From positions 186,001-250,000 of the forward strand of contig NZ_FXAR01000004.1 of the NCBI RefSeq assembly GCF_900177745.1: DNA of 64,000 nucleotides, in the 5' to 3' direction. The stretch is from Corynebacterium pollutisoli. GTDB taxonomy: Bacteria; Actinomycetota; Actinomycetes; Mycobacteriales; Mycobacteriaceae. Of this stretch, positions 10,174 to 17,596 are shown piece after piece (position 1 is the first letter of the stretch; every line of letters begins with the position of its first letter). The notes under the pieces are model-generated. The model had not been told where the DNA came from. It searched no databases and saw nothing but the letters and a program-made list of their open reading frames with translations. The position numbers were made by a program, and so were the translations under genes.

Positions 10174-10677
10174 TTTCGCGAACGCCAGGGCCGGCCCGGT
10201 GAAGACACGGCCGGTGGTGGCCAGGTGGGCGTCGAACAGCGCATCGCAGGGGCGGCCAGCGAACTGGCCGAGGATGCCGACGATCCCGGACGCCATGAAC
10301 GCAGTGGCCGCCTGCACGTCCTCCCGGGTGGTGTCGAGGTCGAAGCGGCGGACCCACACCTGCTGCAGGAGGTCCTTGAGGTGGCTGATCAGCAAGGGGG
10401 AGCCGCCGTCGCCGACGAGCAGGCGCAGTCGCTCGACAGCGGACCGGGTGTGGGCATCGAGATGCACGCCGGTGACATCGCGGAAGGAGCCCCGCGCGAC
10501 CTGCTCCCAGAAGGCGGTGACGATGCGCTCGTCGGTGCCGACTGGGGCGGCCCCTCTAGGACCCCGCGTACGGACGTACTCCTCTGCATGCGGCCCGGGG
10601 AGGAAACCCCAGGTCGCGTGGCACCGCCTGCACACAAACGGGTACGTCAGAACGCGCTCGCCGACTAGAGCTCCCAC
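10153..10677 (-). pseudogene. TetR-type regulator remnant lacking its DNA-binding domain
   Basis: The C-terminal 130 residues look like a TetR ligand-binding domain: TAFWEQVARGSFRDVTGVHL, VERLRLLV, HLKDLLQQVW, then FMASGIVGILGQFA. The N-terminal helix-turn-helix is missing. Upstream of about 10560 the frame has rare codons (AGG, AGA, CCT) and unrelated sequence up to the rsgA stop. In-frame GTG codons at 10677 and 10635 lack a usable ribosome binding site. The last residues (KGISPEA) are encoded by the palindromic repeat. It may be what is left of the desaturase operon's regulator; that link is inference. Confidence 0.5.
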
Positions 10678-11675
10678 TCCTCCTTGGAGCGCAGTGCCTC
10701 CAGCAGCTTGCGCACCGCATCCCGGCGCCGCGCGGAGGCGGTGTCCGGCTCGAAGTCGTCGAGCGCGCACTCCGGGTCGGCCGGCGGACCGAGGTGGGTG
10801 CAGCCGCGCGGGCAGTTTTCCACCGCCGCCGCCAGGTCATCGAAGACGCCGATGACGGTGTTGTCGTCGACGTGCGCCAGACCAAAGGAGCGGATGCCCG
10901 GGGTGTCGATGATCCAGCCCCCGCCCTCGACGGGCAGGCGCAGGGCCACGGACTGGGTGGAGGTGTGCCGCCCCTTGCCCACGCCGGAGACCTCGCTGGT
11001 CTCGCGGTAGGCGTCGGGGACCAGGCGGTTGACCAGGGTCGACTTGCCCACCCCCGAGTGCCCGACGAGGGCGGTGACCTTCCCGGAGACGAGGTCGATG
11101 ACGGGGTCGAGGGGATCGTCGACTCCCGCGACGACGACGGTGACGTCGAGGTCCGCGAACTCGGCGGCGAAGGGCGTCGGGTCGGCGAGGTCGGACTTGG
11201 TCAGGCACAGCACCGGGTGGACGTTGCCCACGAAGGCGGCGATGAGGGCGCGCTCGACGAACCCGGAGCGGGGCGGGGGATCGGCGACGGCGGTGACGAT
11301 GAGCAGCTGGTCGGCGTTGGCGACGACGATGCGCTCGTAGGGGTCGGTGTCGTCGGCGGTGCGCCGCAGGACCGAGGTGCGTTCCTCCAGCTTGACGATG
11401 CGTGCGAGGGTGCCCTCCTTCCCGGAGGTGTCGCCGACGACGCCGACGCGGTCGCCGACCTCGACGGGGGTGCGGCCCATCTCACGGGCGCGCATGGTGA
11501 CGATGGCCTCCTCCCGGCCGTCGAGCACGACGCCCCAGCGGCCGCGGTCCTTGGTGACGACCATGCCGAACTCGGCGTCGTCGTGCGTCGGACGGTCCTT
11601 GGTGCGCGGTCGGGTGCCGCGGCGCGAGGGACGGATGCGGACGTCGGATTCGTCCCACTGACGAGCTCTACCCAC
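10665..11675 (-). CDS. rsgA: Ribosome small-subunit-dependent GTPase RsgA
   Basis: The 336-aa circularly permuted GTPase matures the 30S subunit. An OB-fold (residues about 40-110) precedes the GTPase with motif order G4 (LTKSDL), G1 ([12 protein letters not shown]), G3 (DTPGIRSFG). A C-terminal zinc finger follows ([18 protein letters not shown]) with C, C, H, C ligands. The GTG start at 11675 lies inside the end of aroA (8-bp overlap), so translation is coupled. The pair aroA-rsgA is conserved in mycobacteria (Rv3227-Rv3228). A basic N-terminal tail ([11 protein letters not shown]) may contact rRNA. Confidence 0.95.
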   Translation of the reverse strand: MGRARQWDESDVRIRPSRRGTRPRTKDRPTHDDAEFGMVVTKDRGRWGVVLDGREEAIVTMRAREMGRTPVEVGDRVGVVGDTSGKEGTLARIVKLEERTSVLRRTADDTDPYERIVVANADQLLIVTAVADPPPRSGFVERALIAAFVGNVHPVLCLTKSDLADPTPFAAEFADLDVTVVVAGVDDPLDPVIDLVSGKVTALVGHSGVGKSTLVNRLVPDAYRETSEVSGVGKGRHTSTQSVALRLPVEGGGWIIDTPGIRSFGLAHVDDNTVIGVFDDLAAAVENCPRGCTHLGPPADPECALDDFEPDTASARRRDAVRKLLEALRSKEEWEL

Positions 11676-12945
11676 GTGCGACCATGTCCTCCCACATTGT
11701 CTCGAAGCCCGGGAGGGTCTTGGCGGTGGTCTGGACGTCCTCGACCTCGACGCCGTCGACGACGAGACCGATGATGGCGCCCGCGGTGGCCATGCGGTGG
11801 TCCGCGTAGGAGTGCCACACGCCGCCGTGCAGCGGGGCCGGGGTGATGCGCAGGCCGTCCTGCAGCTCCTCGCAGTTGCCGCCGAGCTTGTTGATCTCCG
11901 CGGCCAGCGCCGCCAGGCGGTTGGTCTCGTGGCCGCGCAGGTGCGCGATGCCGGTGAGCTCGGAGGGGGTGGACGCCAGGACGGCCAGGGCGGCGACGGT
12001 GGGGGTGAGCTCACCGATGTCGGACATGTCCAGGCTGATGCCCTTGAGGCGGCCGGAGGGGCCGGTGACCTGCAGGTCGTGGCCGGGGCCGGACTCGGCG
12101 GTGATGATGTCGACCTCGCAGCCCATGGTCTCGAGGACGAGGCGGATGGCGTCCCCCGGCTGGGTGGTGTCGAGCGGCCAGTGGCGGACCCTGACGGTGC
12201 CGCCGGTGACGGCGGCGGCCGCGAGGAACGGGGTGGCGTTGGACAGGTCCGGTTCGACGGTCCAGGTGCGGCCCTGGATGGGGCCGGGGTGGACCTTCCA
12301 GGAGTTCTCGGTGACGTCCACCCGGACGCCGGCGTGGCGCAGCATGGACACGGTCATCTCGATGTGCGGCAGCGAAGGCAGGCGGCCGCCGACGTGGCGG
12401 ACGGTGATGCCCTTGGTGAAGCGCGGCCCGGCGAGAAGCAGACCGGAGACGAACTGCGAGGAGCCGGAGGCGTCGATCTCGACGACGCCGCCCTCCGGCG
12501 TGCCGCGGCCGTTGATGGTGAAGGGCAGGGTGTTGCCCTCGACGGGTACACCGAGGGTGCGCAGGGCGTCGAGAATGGTGTTCATCGGGCGGACGCGGGC
12601 CTGCGGGTCACCGTCGAAGACGACGACGCCGTCGGCCATGGCGGCCACCGGCGGGACGAAGCGCATGACGGTGCCGGCCAGACCGCACTCGACCTCGCCG
12701 CCGTGGAGGGGGCGCGGCTCGATGTGGATGGCCCCGTCGTCGTCACGGATGCTCACACCGAGGGCGCGCAGGGCACCGGCCATGAGGTCGGTGTCGCGGG
12801 AATGCAGCGCGTTGACGATGACCGACGGGTAGTCGGCGAGAGCGGCGAGAATGTAGGCACGGTTGGTGATCGACTTGGATCCGGGGACGTGCTGGGTCCA
12901 CCGGATCGGTCCTGAAGCAGTGGGCGCAGGCCAGAGGGCGGTCAT
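11668..12945 (-). CDS. aroA: 3-phosphoshikimate 1-carboxyvinyltransferase (EPSP synthase)
   Basis: The enzyme joins PEP to shikimate-3-phosphate in chorismate synthesis. The 425-aa protein has the N-terminal substrate loop [16 protein letters not shown], the GLAGTVMRF motif, [19 protein letters not shown], and a C-terminal [16 protein letters not shown] 12945 was chosen because TATTAT (minus strand, 12958-12953) ends 7 nt before it, which predicts a leaderless mRNA; ATG 12954 would add three residues but overlaps that hexamer. The gene overlaps rsgA by 8 bp and diverges from the SRAP gene only 19 bp away. Confidence 0.95.
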   Translation of the reverse strand: MTALWPAPTASGPIRWTQHVPGSKSITNRAYILAALADYPSVIVNALHSRDTDLMAGALRALGVSIRDDDGAIHIEPRPLHGGEVECGLAGTVMRFVPPVAAMADGVVVFDGDPQARVRPMNTILDALRTLGVPVEGNTLPFTINGRGTPEGGVVEIDASGSSQFVSGLLLAGPRFTKGITVRHVGGRLPSLPHIEMTVSMLRHAGVRVDVTENSWKVHPGPIQGRTWTVEPDLSNATPFLAAAAVTGGTVRVRHWPLDTTQPGDAIRLVLETMGCEVDIITAESGPGHDLQVTGPSGRLKGISLDMSDIGELTPTVAALAVLASTPSELTGIAHLRGHETNRLAALAAEINKLGGNCEELQDGLRITPAPLHGGVWHSYADHRMATAGAIIGLVVDGVEVEDVQTTAKTLPGFETMWEDMVARG

Positions 12946-12951
12946 GGGGTC

Positions 12952-12958
12952 CATAATA
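12952..12958. promoter_or_regulatory. Overlapping divergent -10 elements for aroA and the SRAP gene
   Basis: CATAATA on the plus strand serves both directions: CATAAT (12952-12957) ends 7 nt before the SRAP ATG at 12965, and its complement TATTAT ends 7 nt before the aroA ATG at 12945. The two polymerases cannot occupy these overlapping hexamers together. Confidence 0.6.
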
Positions 12959-12964
12959 GGCACT

Positions 12965-13627
12965 ATGTGTGGTCGTTTCGTTCTGTTCACCACCGACGAG
13001 TCGCTTCTCGACGCCGTCGGCACCCTCCCGGGGGTCACCGAGGTCCACGCCCCCGAGGGCACGCCCGGCCCCCGCTACAACCTGGCCCCGACCCAGACCG
13101 TGCCGCTCGTGCGTCTCGACGGTCCCACCGCCCGGGTCGACCCCGCCCGGTGGGGCCTGCTGCCGCACTGGAAGAAGGATGATTCGGGCCCGCCGCTGTT
13201 CAACGCCCGCGGGGAGACGGTGGCCACGAAGCCGAGTTTCCGCGACGCGTTCCGGGCCCAGCGCGGGCTCATCCCCATGGACGGTTACTACGAGTGGCAC
13301 GACGACGGCAGCGGCAAGCGGCCGCACTTCGTCTCCCTCGGGGAGGTCATGTGGGTGGCGGCCCTGTGGGCGACGGGCCTCGATCGGCTGTCGGCGACGA
13401 TGGTCACCACCGACTCCCACGGGCCGTTGGAATGGCTGCACAACCGCCTGCCGCGCCTGCTGGCGACGGACGAGATCGAGCAGTGGGTGACCGGCACCCC
13501 CGAGCAGGCCGCCGAGCTGCTGCACCCGACCCCGTTGGACTACCTCGAGCGGCTCACGGTGCGCCCGGTGGACAGGGCGGTGGGCAACGTCCGCAACGAC
13601 TACGCGGAGCTGATCGCCGAGAACTGA
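12965..13627 (+). CDS. SRAP-domain protein (HMCES/YedK family)
   Basis: SRAP proteins form a covalent thiazolidine link to abasic sites in single-stranded DNA. The 220-aa protein begins MCGRF, with the catalytic Cys2 exposed after removal of Met1. Other conserved parts are RYNLAPTQ (the Asn of the active site), the WGLLPHW segment, FNARGETV, and GYYEWHDDG with the conserved Glu. The His of the active site would be in [10 protein letters not shown]. The transcript appears leaderless. M. tuberculosis Rv3226c is the positional counterpart, also divergent from aroA. Its end overlaps the converging YbaK gene by 28 bp. Confidence 0.93.
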   Translation: MCGRFVLFTTDESLLDAVGTLPGVTEVHAPEGTPGPRYNLAPTQTVPLVRLDGPTARVDPARWGLLPHWKKDDSGPPLFNARGETVATKPSFRDAFRAQRGLIPMDGYYEWHDDGSGKRPHFVSLGEVMWVAALWATGLDRLSATMVTTDSHGPLEWLHNRLPRLLATDEIEQWVTGTPEQAAELLHPTPLDYLERLTVRPVDRAVGNVRNDYAELIAEN

Positions 13628-14073
13628 GCCCCGGTCAGCCGCGCCAGGTCTCCCGGGGCGAGCGCGATGTCGAGGCCGCGGCGCCCGCCGGAGACGTAGA
13701 CCGTCTCCTGCTTCTCGACGCCCGCGTCGATCACCGTCGGCAGCGGGTTCTTCTGGCCCAGCGGGGAGATGCCCCCGGGGACGTAGCCGGTGGAGCGCTG
13801 GGCCTTCCGCGGATCCGCCATCGTCGCGGACTTGCATCCCAGGGCGGCGGCGGCCTTCTTCAGGGACAGCGTGTGCGTGACCGGGATGCAGCACACGGCG
13901 AGGCCGCGGCCGGTGTCGATGATGAGCGTCTTGAGGATGAGCCCCGGATCCACGTCATCGGCGGCCAACGCCGCGGCCGCGTGGGCACCGAAATCGGAGG
14001 TGCCGGAGTCGAAGGTGTGGAGCCGGTGGGGGACGGCGGCGTCGATAAGCGTGTGAACGGCGGGGGTGGGCAC
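13600..14073 (-). CDS. YbaK/EbsC-type aminoacyl-tRNA deacylase
   Basis: The 157-aa protein has the YbaK core: ALAADDVDPGLILKTLIIDT with the catalytic lysine (LKTL), LAVCCIPVTHTLSLKKAAAALG, and GGISPLGQKNPLPTVID with the GGISPLGQK substrate loop. Such enzymes hydrolyse mischarged Cys-tRNA(Pro) or related species. The GTG start at 14073 gives a product of normal family length; the frame extends further upstream but would overlap sigH. The order SRAP-YbaK-sigH is shared with mycobacteria (Rv3226c-Rv3223c). Confidence 0.9.
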   Translation of the reverse strand: MPTPAVHTLIDAAVPHRLHTFDSGTSDFGAHAAAALAADDVDPGLILKTLIIDTGRGLAVCCIPVTHTLSLKKAAAALGCKSATMADPRKAQRSTGYVPGGISPLGQKNPLPTVIDAGVEKQETVYVSGGRRGLDIALAPGDLARLTGAQFSAISSA

Positions 14074-14119
14074 TCCACTATGATGGAACGAACCAGCCCT
14101 GATCACAAGAAAGGCGCCG

Positions 14120-14728
14120 ATGTCGGAGACTGAGCTCGCCACCCGCTTCGAGGAGGAGGCACTGCCCCTGGTCGACCAGCTCTACGGCGGTGCCCTGCGC
14201 ATGACCCGCAACCCGGTCGACGCCGAGGACCTCGTGCAGGAGACCTACCTCAAGGCGTACAAGGCGTTCGACTCCTTCAGACCGGGCACCAACCTCAAGG
14301 CCTGGCTCTACCGGATCATGACGAACACGTACATCAACGTCTATCGGAAGAAACAGCGCCAGCCCCTGCAGTCCCCGACCGAGGAGATCAGCGACTGGCA
14401 GCTGTACACCACCAGCTCCCACGATTCGACGGGCCTGGAGTCCGCCGAGGTCGCGGCACTGAAAAACATCCCCGACGGGGCGATCGCCGACGCCATGAAC
14501 CAGCTTTCGGAGGACTACCGCATGGTCGTCTACTACGCGGACATCGAGGGCCTGGCGTACAAGGAGATCGCGGAGATCATGGACACTCCCATCGGCACCG
14601 TCATGTCGCGGCTGCATCGGGGAAGAAAACAACTCCGGCAGCTGTTGAAGGAAGTGGCACATGAACAGGGGATCGGTCTCGGCCACCCCGACATGGACAT
14701 CACGACCCCGGAAGCGAGCGAGGAATGA
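14120..14728 (+). CDS. sigH: ECF sigma factor SigH
   Basis: SigH directs the thiol-oxidative and heat stress response in actinobacteria. The 202-aa protein has region 2 ([20 protein letters not shown], residues 34-53) and region 4 ([27 protein letters not shown], around residue 150). It overlaps the anti-sigma gene rshA by 4 bp (ATGA), which ensures coupled synthesis. The ATG at 14120 follows AGAAAGG. Identity as SigH is supported by position next to SRAP/YbaK upstream and RshA, bL37 and WhiB1 downstream, as in M. tuberculosis Rv3223c-Rv3219. Confidence 0.95.
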   Translation: MSETELATRFEEEALPLVDQLYGGALRMTRNPVDAEDLVQETYLKAYKAFDSFRPGTNLKAWLYRIMTNTYINVYRKKQRQPLQSPTEEISDWQLYTTSSHDSTGLESAEVAALKNIPDGAIADAMNQLSEDYRMVVYYADIEGLAYKEIAEIMDTPIGTVMSRLHRGRKQLRQLLKEVAHEQGIGLGHPDMDITTPEASEE

Positions 14729-14991
14729 CTGAACCCTGTGGCGGCCGCTGCGAGGACATCCAGGCCCAACTGTGCGCGCTCTTCGACCCCTCCACCACCC
14801 CGGAGCGGGCCCGCGAGATCCTGCAGATCGTCGCCGAGTGCCCCCACTGCCACGGACGGTTGGAGTCCGAGCAGGAGATCCGGGCGCTGCTGCGCCGCTG
14901 CTGCACATCGGAGGCGTCCGCGCCGGCCGCGTTGCGCCAGCGCATCACCATGGAGATCCGCCAGATGCGTGTGACCCGCTACCAGGGGTAG
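14725..14991 (+). CDS. rshA: Anti-sigma factor RshA (zinc anti-sigma family)
   Basis: The 88-aa protein should hold SigH inactive until oxidation of its cysteines. It has an N-terminal CGGRC, a helix [20 protein letters not shown], the cysteine pair ECPHCHG (residues 38-44), a second cysteine pair RRCC and a basic tail. Classical ZAS proteins have H-x3-C-x2-C; here the histidine position before CPHC is isoleucine, although a His lies between and after the cysteines. Length and sigH overlap are as expected. The hairpin at 15012 ends the operon. Confidence 0.9.
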   Translation: MTEPCGGRCEDIQAQLCALFDPSTTPERAREILQIVAECPHCHGRLESEQEIRALLRRCCTSEASAPAALRQRITMEIRQMRVTRYQG

Positions 14992-15011
14992 GGGTTCCGG
15001 GGGACAGACCA

Positions 15012-15049
15012 GAAACCGCCCGTCGAGCAGATGCTCGACGGGCGGTTTC
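15012..15049. terminator. Bidirectional terminator between rshA and the bL37 gene
   Basis: A 16-bp stem (AAACCGCCCGTCGAGC with GCTCGACGGGCGGTTT) and a 4-nt loop lie between two converging genes. The A-rich start and T-rich end let it work in both directions. Confidence 0.85.
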
Positions 15050-15068
15050 GCCGCTTCAACGTCCTGAT

Positions 15069-15143
15069 CTAGGAGTTCGGGCGCTTGCCGTGGTTTGCGC
15101 CCTTCTTGCGACGGGCACGGCGCTTGCTACCACGCTTGCTCAT
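15069..15143 (-). CDS. 50S ribosomal protein bL37 (24 aa)
   Basis: The minus strand encodes a 24-residue, highly basic peptide that begins MSKRGSKRRARRKKG and ends ANHGKRPNS. This matches bL37, the small actinobacterial 50S protein seen in mycobacterial ribosome structures, whose known sequence ends ANHGKRPNA. AAGGAG lies 6 nt before the ATG. The gene lies between rshA and the WhiB1 gene as in mycobacteria. It is short enough to be missed by most gene finders. Confidence 0.92.
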   Translation of the reverse strand: MSKRGSKRRARRKKGANHGKRPNS

Positions 15144-15237
15144 GTGATTCTCCTTGGGTGAGGTGGTTGTCAACTTCCGACAACTCTAGCGCTCGGGCCC
15201 GGTCGCGAAAAATTGAGGTATGGGTTACGTATCTTTA

Positions 15238-15498
15238 TCAGGCGGCGACGCGGGTGCGACGACCGCGGGAGTTGCGGCGCTTCAGTGCGCGACGCTCGTC
15301 CTCGGACATGCCGCCCCACACGCCGGCGTCCTGGCCGGTCTCCAGGGCCCACTTGAGGCACTGGGAGGTGACGGGGCAACGGTTGCAGACGATCTTGGCC
15401 TTGGCGATCTGGGTCAGGGCCGGGCCGGAGTTACCGACCGGGAAGAACAGCTCCGGATCCTCGTCGCGGCAGACGGCCTCATGGCGCCAATCAGACAT
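15238..15498 (-). CDS. WhiB-family Fe-S regulator (WhiB1/WhcE type)
   Basis: The 86-aa protein carries the four [4Fe-4S] ligands: Cys10 (HEAVC), Cys38 and Cys41 (IVCNRCP) and Cys47 (SQCLKWA). The GVWGG turn follows, and a basic tail ends RRNSRGRRTRVAA and may bind DNA. WhiB1 is an NO-sensitive essential regulator in mycobacteria that binds the primary sigma factor; the C. glutamicum relative is WhcE. AAGGAG precedes the ATG at 15498. Its long upstream region contains a CRP/GlxR-like site, in keeping with CRP control of whiB1 in mycobacteria. Confidence 0.93.
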   Translation of the reverse strand: MSDWRHEAVCRDEDPELFFPVGNSGPALTQIAKAKIVCNRCPVTSQCLKWALETGQDAGVWGGMSEDERRALKRRNSRGRRTRVAA

Positions 15499-15666
15499 GG
15501 GTTATTCTCCTTACACAGTTGGTGAAACGCGGGCATAGATGTGCACACCAAGGGCAGGCCACAGGAAAGTGGCCAGAGAAAAAGTTGCATCTCCACGGTG
15601 TCGGGTCTGGGCCGGGGCCCTACCTCGGTTCACATGGCGTTAACTCTGTGGTGTGTCAGAGTTAAG

Positions 15667-15693
15667 GGCCGGTTAACTGTCCGGCCGTTTTTG
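15667..15693 (+). terminator. Rho-independent terminator with no annotated upstream gene
   Basis: GGCCGG, an 8-nt loop and CCGGCC are followed by GTTTTTG, which is a plus-strand terminator. No plus-strand coding gene lies between it and ssDNA far upstream; the WhiB gene runs the other way. It could end a small RNA starting within about 15500-15640. Confidence 0.5.
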
Positions 15694-15748
15694 CTACCCG
15701 AGAATAATGACACGTGAACACAAAGTGCGCTAGGGGTAAACCCTAAAA

Positions 15749-15764
15749 AGTGAGGGAACTCACA
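15749..15764. promoter_or_regulatory. CRP/GlxR-like binding site
   Basis: AGTGAGGGAACTCACA matches the GlxR consensus TGTGA-N6-TCACA with nine of the ten half-site bases. It lies about 250 bp upstream of the WhiB gene and about 190 bp before the membrane gene on the plus strand. Which of them it controls is not clear from sequence. Confidence 0.5.
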
Positions 15765-15952
15765 CGAATATATCCCCTGTGAAGATTGTGAAGTGGCCTG
15801 TGTCACTGTTTGAGGTCGTGTAGACAACTCTCGTGACCTGCGGAAACGGGTGCCTGCCCGGATGCATGTTCCGCCACAAAACGTCAAATCTTCCGGCCCC
15901 TGGGCGGCCCCCGGGGTCGTATCCCGCCGGGACCGCTATAGACTCAGTGTCC

Positions 15953-16393
15953 GTGACTGACGTGAACTCCCGCCCCCAGCGTCCCCGCCCGCCCGCACCG
16001 ATCCGCTGGGCCGGCCTCATCGCCATCGTCCAGTCGGTGATCATCCTCGCCTTCGCCTCGGTGCTCGTCTATCGCGACGTCACGGGGCATGTCGAGGAGG
16101 ACCTCATCTCCGACAGCGCGAACATCAACTGGGTCGGCACCGGCACCGCCGTGTTCCTGTGGATCATCTTCGGCGCCGCGATCTTCGCCGCCATCTGGAT
16201 GATGCGGGGTCACCAGTGGGGCCGCGGCCTCATCGTCTTCCTGGAGATCATCATCCTCGGCCTGTCCTGGTTCATGTTCTCCGCCGGCGTGTGGTGGGCG
16301 GGCCTGCTCACCGCGGCCTCCGCGCTCGCCGCACTGGTCTTCCTGTTCCACCGCCGCTCCCTGGAGTGGGCGGAGGCCACGCACGGCTTCTAG
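15953..16393 (+). CDS. Conserved four-helix membrane protein (Rv3217c-like)
   Basis: The 146-aa protein has four predicted membrane helices: GLIAIVQSVIILAFASVLVY, AVFLWIIFGAAIFAAIWMM, GLIVFLEIIILGLSWFMF and a final helix WAGLLTAASALAALVFLF. A short proline-rich N-terminus precedes them. The GTG at 15953 was chosen because TAGACT (15939-15944) ends 8 nt before it, predicting a leaderless transcript; GTG 15947 is too close to the hexamer. Function unknown; position matches M. tuberculosis Rv3217c. It converges on the propeller gene with no gap. Confidence 0.75.
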   Translation: MTDVNSRPQRPRPPAPIRWAGLIAIVQSVIILAFASVLVYRDVTGHVEEDLISDSANINWVGTGTAVFLWIIFGAAIFAAIWMMRGHQWGRGLIVFLEIIILGLSWFMFSAGVWWAGLLTAASALAALVFLFHRRSLEWAEATHGF

Positions 16394-17596
16394 CTAACGG
16401 AGTCCGTACAGGCGGTCGCCCCGCTTCTCGACGACGGTCTCACCCGCCACCCCCAAAGTCACCATCCCGACGTGGTCCCCCCGGTCCACCGGGATGGTGT
16501 TCTCCGTTTCCCCGGTCTCCCAGTTGACCACGGCGATGCCCTCCACCACGGGGACGAGGAGGCGCCCACCCGCGGCGACACCGGTGCCCACGGCATCATC
16601 GAAGGAATGCTGGACCTCCAGCTCGGTGGGGGAGAACAACACCAGGTGGCGCCCGTCGAACCACGTCATGTGGTGCGGCTGGTCGGCGGTGACCGGCGCG
16701 TAGGGCAGCTCCTGCTCCTCGACGGCGGGAGAGGTCACGCCCAGGCGGTGGAGTTCGGTGCCCTCGTCGGAGTAGGAGACGATCTCGGCGTCGTCGATGA
16801 CGGCCGCCCCGGATTCCCCGACGGCCACCAGATACGCGGTGGGGGAGTCGAGCTCCACGGAGGAGCGGATCTCCGGCTCGCGGGACTGCTCCGGGGTGGC
16901 CTCCTGGAAGCGCAACCACGTGCCGTCCCCGCAGACCTCCGTGACCGCCAGCAGTTCGGAACGGGTGAGTGCGCTGGTGAGGCGGCACCCGGGGTGGGGC
17001 TGCAGGTGCGGTTCCTGGATGCCCTCGACCTTCCCGTACTCCACGGTGCGGACCAGGTCGGAACGCCACAGCTCGAGGCGTTCCGCACCGACGGTGCCCA
17101 CCCGGTCATTGGAGTTGACCGCCACGACCTCGTCGGGGGAGACGGCACTGCGGGTGCGGTGGTACTGCCCGGTGCCGGCGTCGATGCTCACCACATCGCC
17201 GCAGCCGTTCGCGGCGCGCCAGGTGGTGACCACCCGCCCCCACGCCGCGCCGAGGGAACACAGCGGGAGGTCACGCGTGTACGACCACACCTCGGTGCCG
17301 TCGGCGGGGTCGAGGGCCCGCACCGTGTGGGCGTCGTGGGCGACGACGAGGCCGTCGATGACGAGGGGGCGGTGCACGCCGGGCAGGACCCCGGCGTCAG
17401 CGGACCACGTCTCCGCGAGTGCAGTGGGGACGGTCTCCATGGGGGCGGGGGCGACGAACTCGGACTCGGCGGGTCTCAGCTCGGACTCGCGGATCGGTGC
17501 CGTCAGCCACACGCCACCCACCGCGACGACGGACACCACGGCGATGAGGGCGGTGGAGATGAGGTCCCCGCGCGTGCGGCGCAGAGGGCGACTCAT
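16394..17596 (-). CDS. Membrane-anchored PQQ-like beta-propeller protein (Rv3212-like)
   Basis: The 400-aa protein starts with a basic stretch (SRPLRRTRGD) and one membrane helix STALIAVVSVVAVGGVWL, then an extracytoplasmic domain with repeated beta-propeller strands such as VRALDPADGTEVWSYTRD and VVSIDAGTGQYH. It has no lipobox and probably stays anchored by its N-terminus. The gene overlaps rhlE by 4 bp (ATGA). M. tuberculosis Rv3212 has the same position next to the RNA helicase Rv3211. Function unknown. Confidence 0.75.
   Translation of the reverse strand: MSRPLRRTRGDLISTALIAVVSVVAVGGVWLTAPIRESELRPAESEFVAPAPMETVPTALAETWSADAGVLPGVHRPLVIDGLVVAHDAHTVRALDPADGTEVWSYTRDLPLCSLGAAWGRVVTTWRAANGCGDVVSIDAGTGQYHRTRSAVSPDEVVAVNSNDRVGTVGAERLELWRSDLVRTVEYGKVEGIQEPHLQPHPGCRLTSALTRSELLAVTEVCGDGTWLRFQEATPEQSREPEIRSSVELDSPTAYLVAVGESGAAVIDDAEIVSYSDEGTELHRLGVTSPAVEEQELPYAPVTADQPHHMTWFDGRHLVLFSPTELEVQHSFDDAVGTGVAAGGRLLVPVVEGIAVVNWETGETENTIPVDRGDHVGMVTLGVAGETVVEKRGDRLYGLR

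Larger units (their letters stand above)
15499..15952. other. 454-bp intergenic control region upstream of the WhiB gene
   Basis: No convincing protein gene was found. The region is A/T-richer than its surroundings. It contains an inverted repeat TTAACTCTG...CAGAGTTAA (about 15643-15665), a terminator-like hairpin at 15667-15693, a CRP/GlxR-like palindrome at 15749-15764, further TGTGA half-sites near 15777 and 15788, and the promoter of the plus-strand membrane gene (TAGACT at 15939). Confidence 0.6.

Noticed and set aside
15630..15887. An 85-codon minus-strand frame in the WhiB upstream region
   Set aside because: No ribosome binding site, unusual composition, and it overlaps regulatory palindromes.
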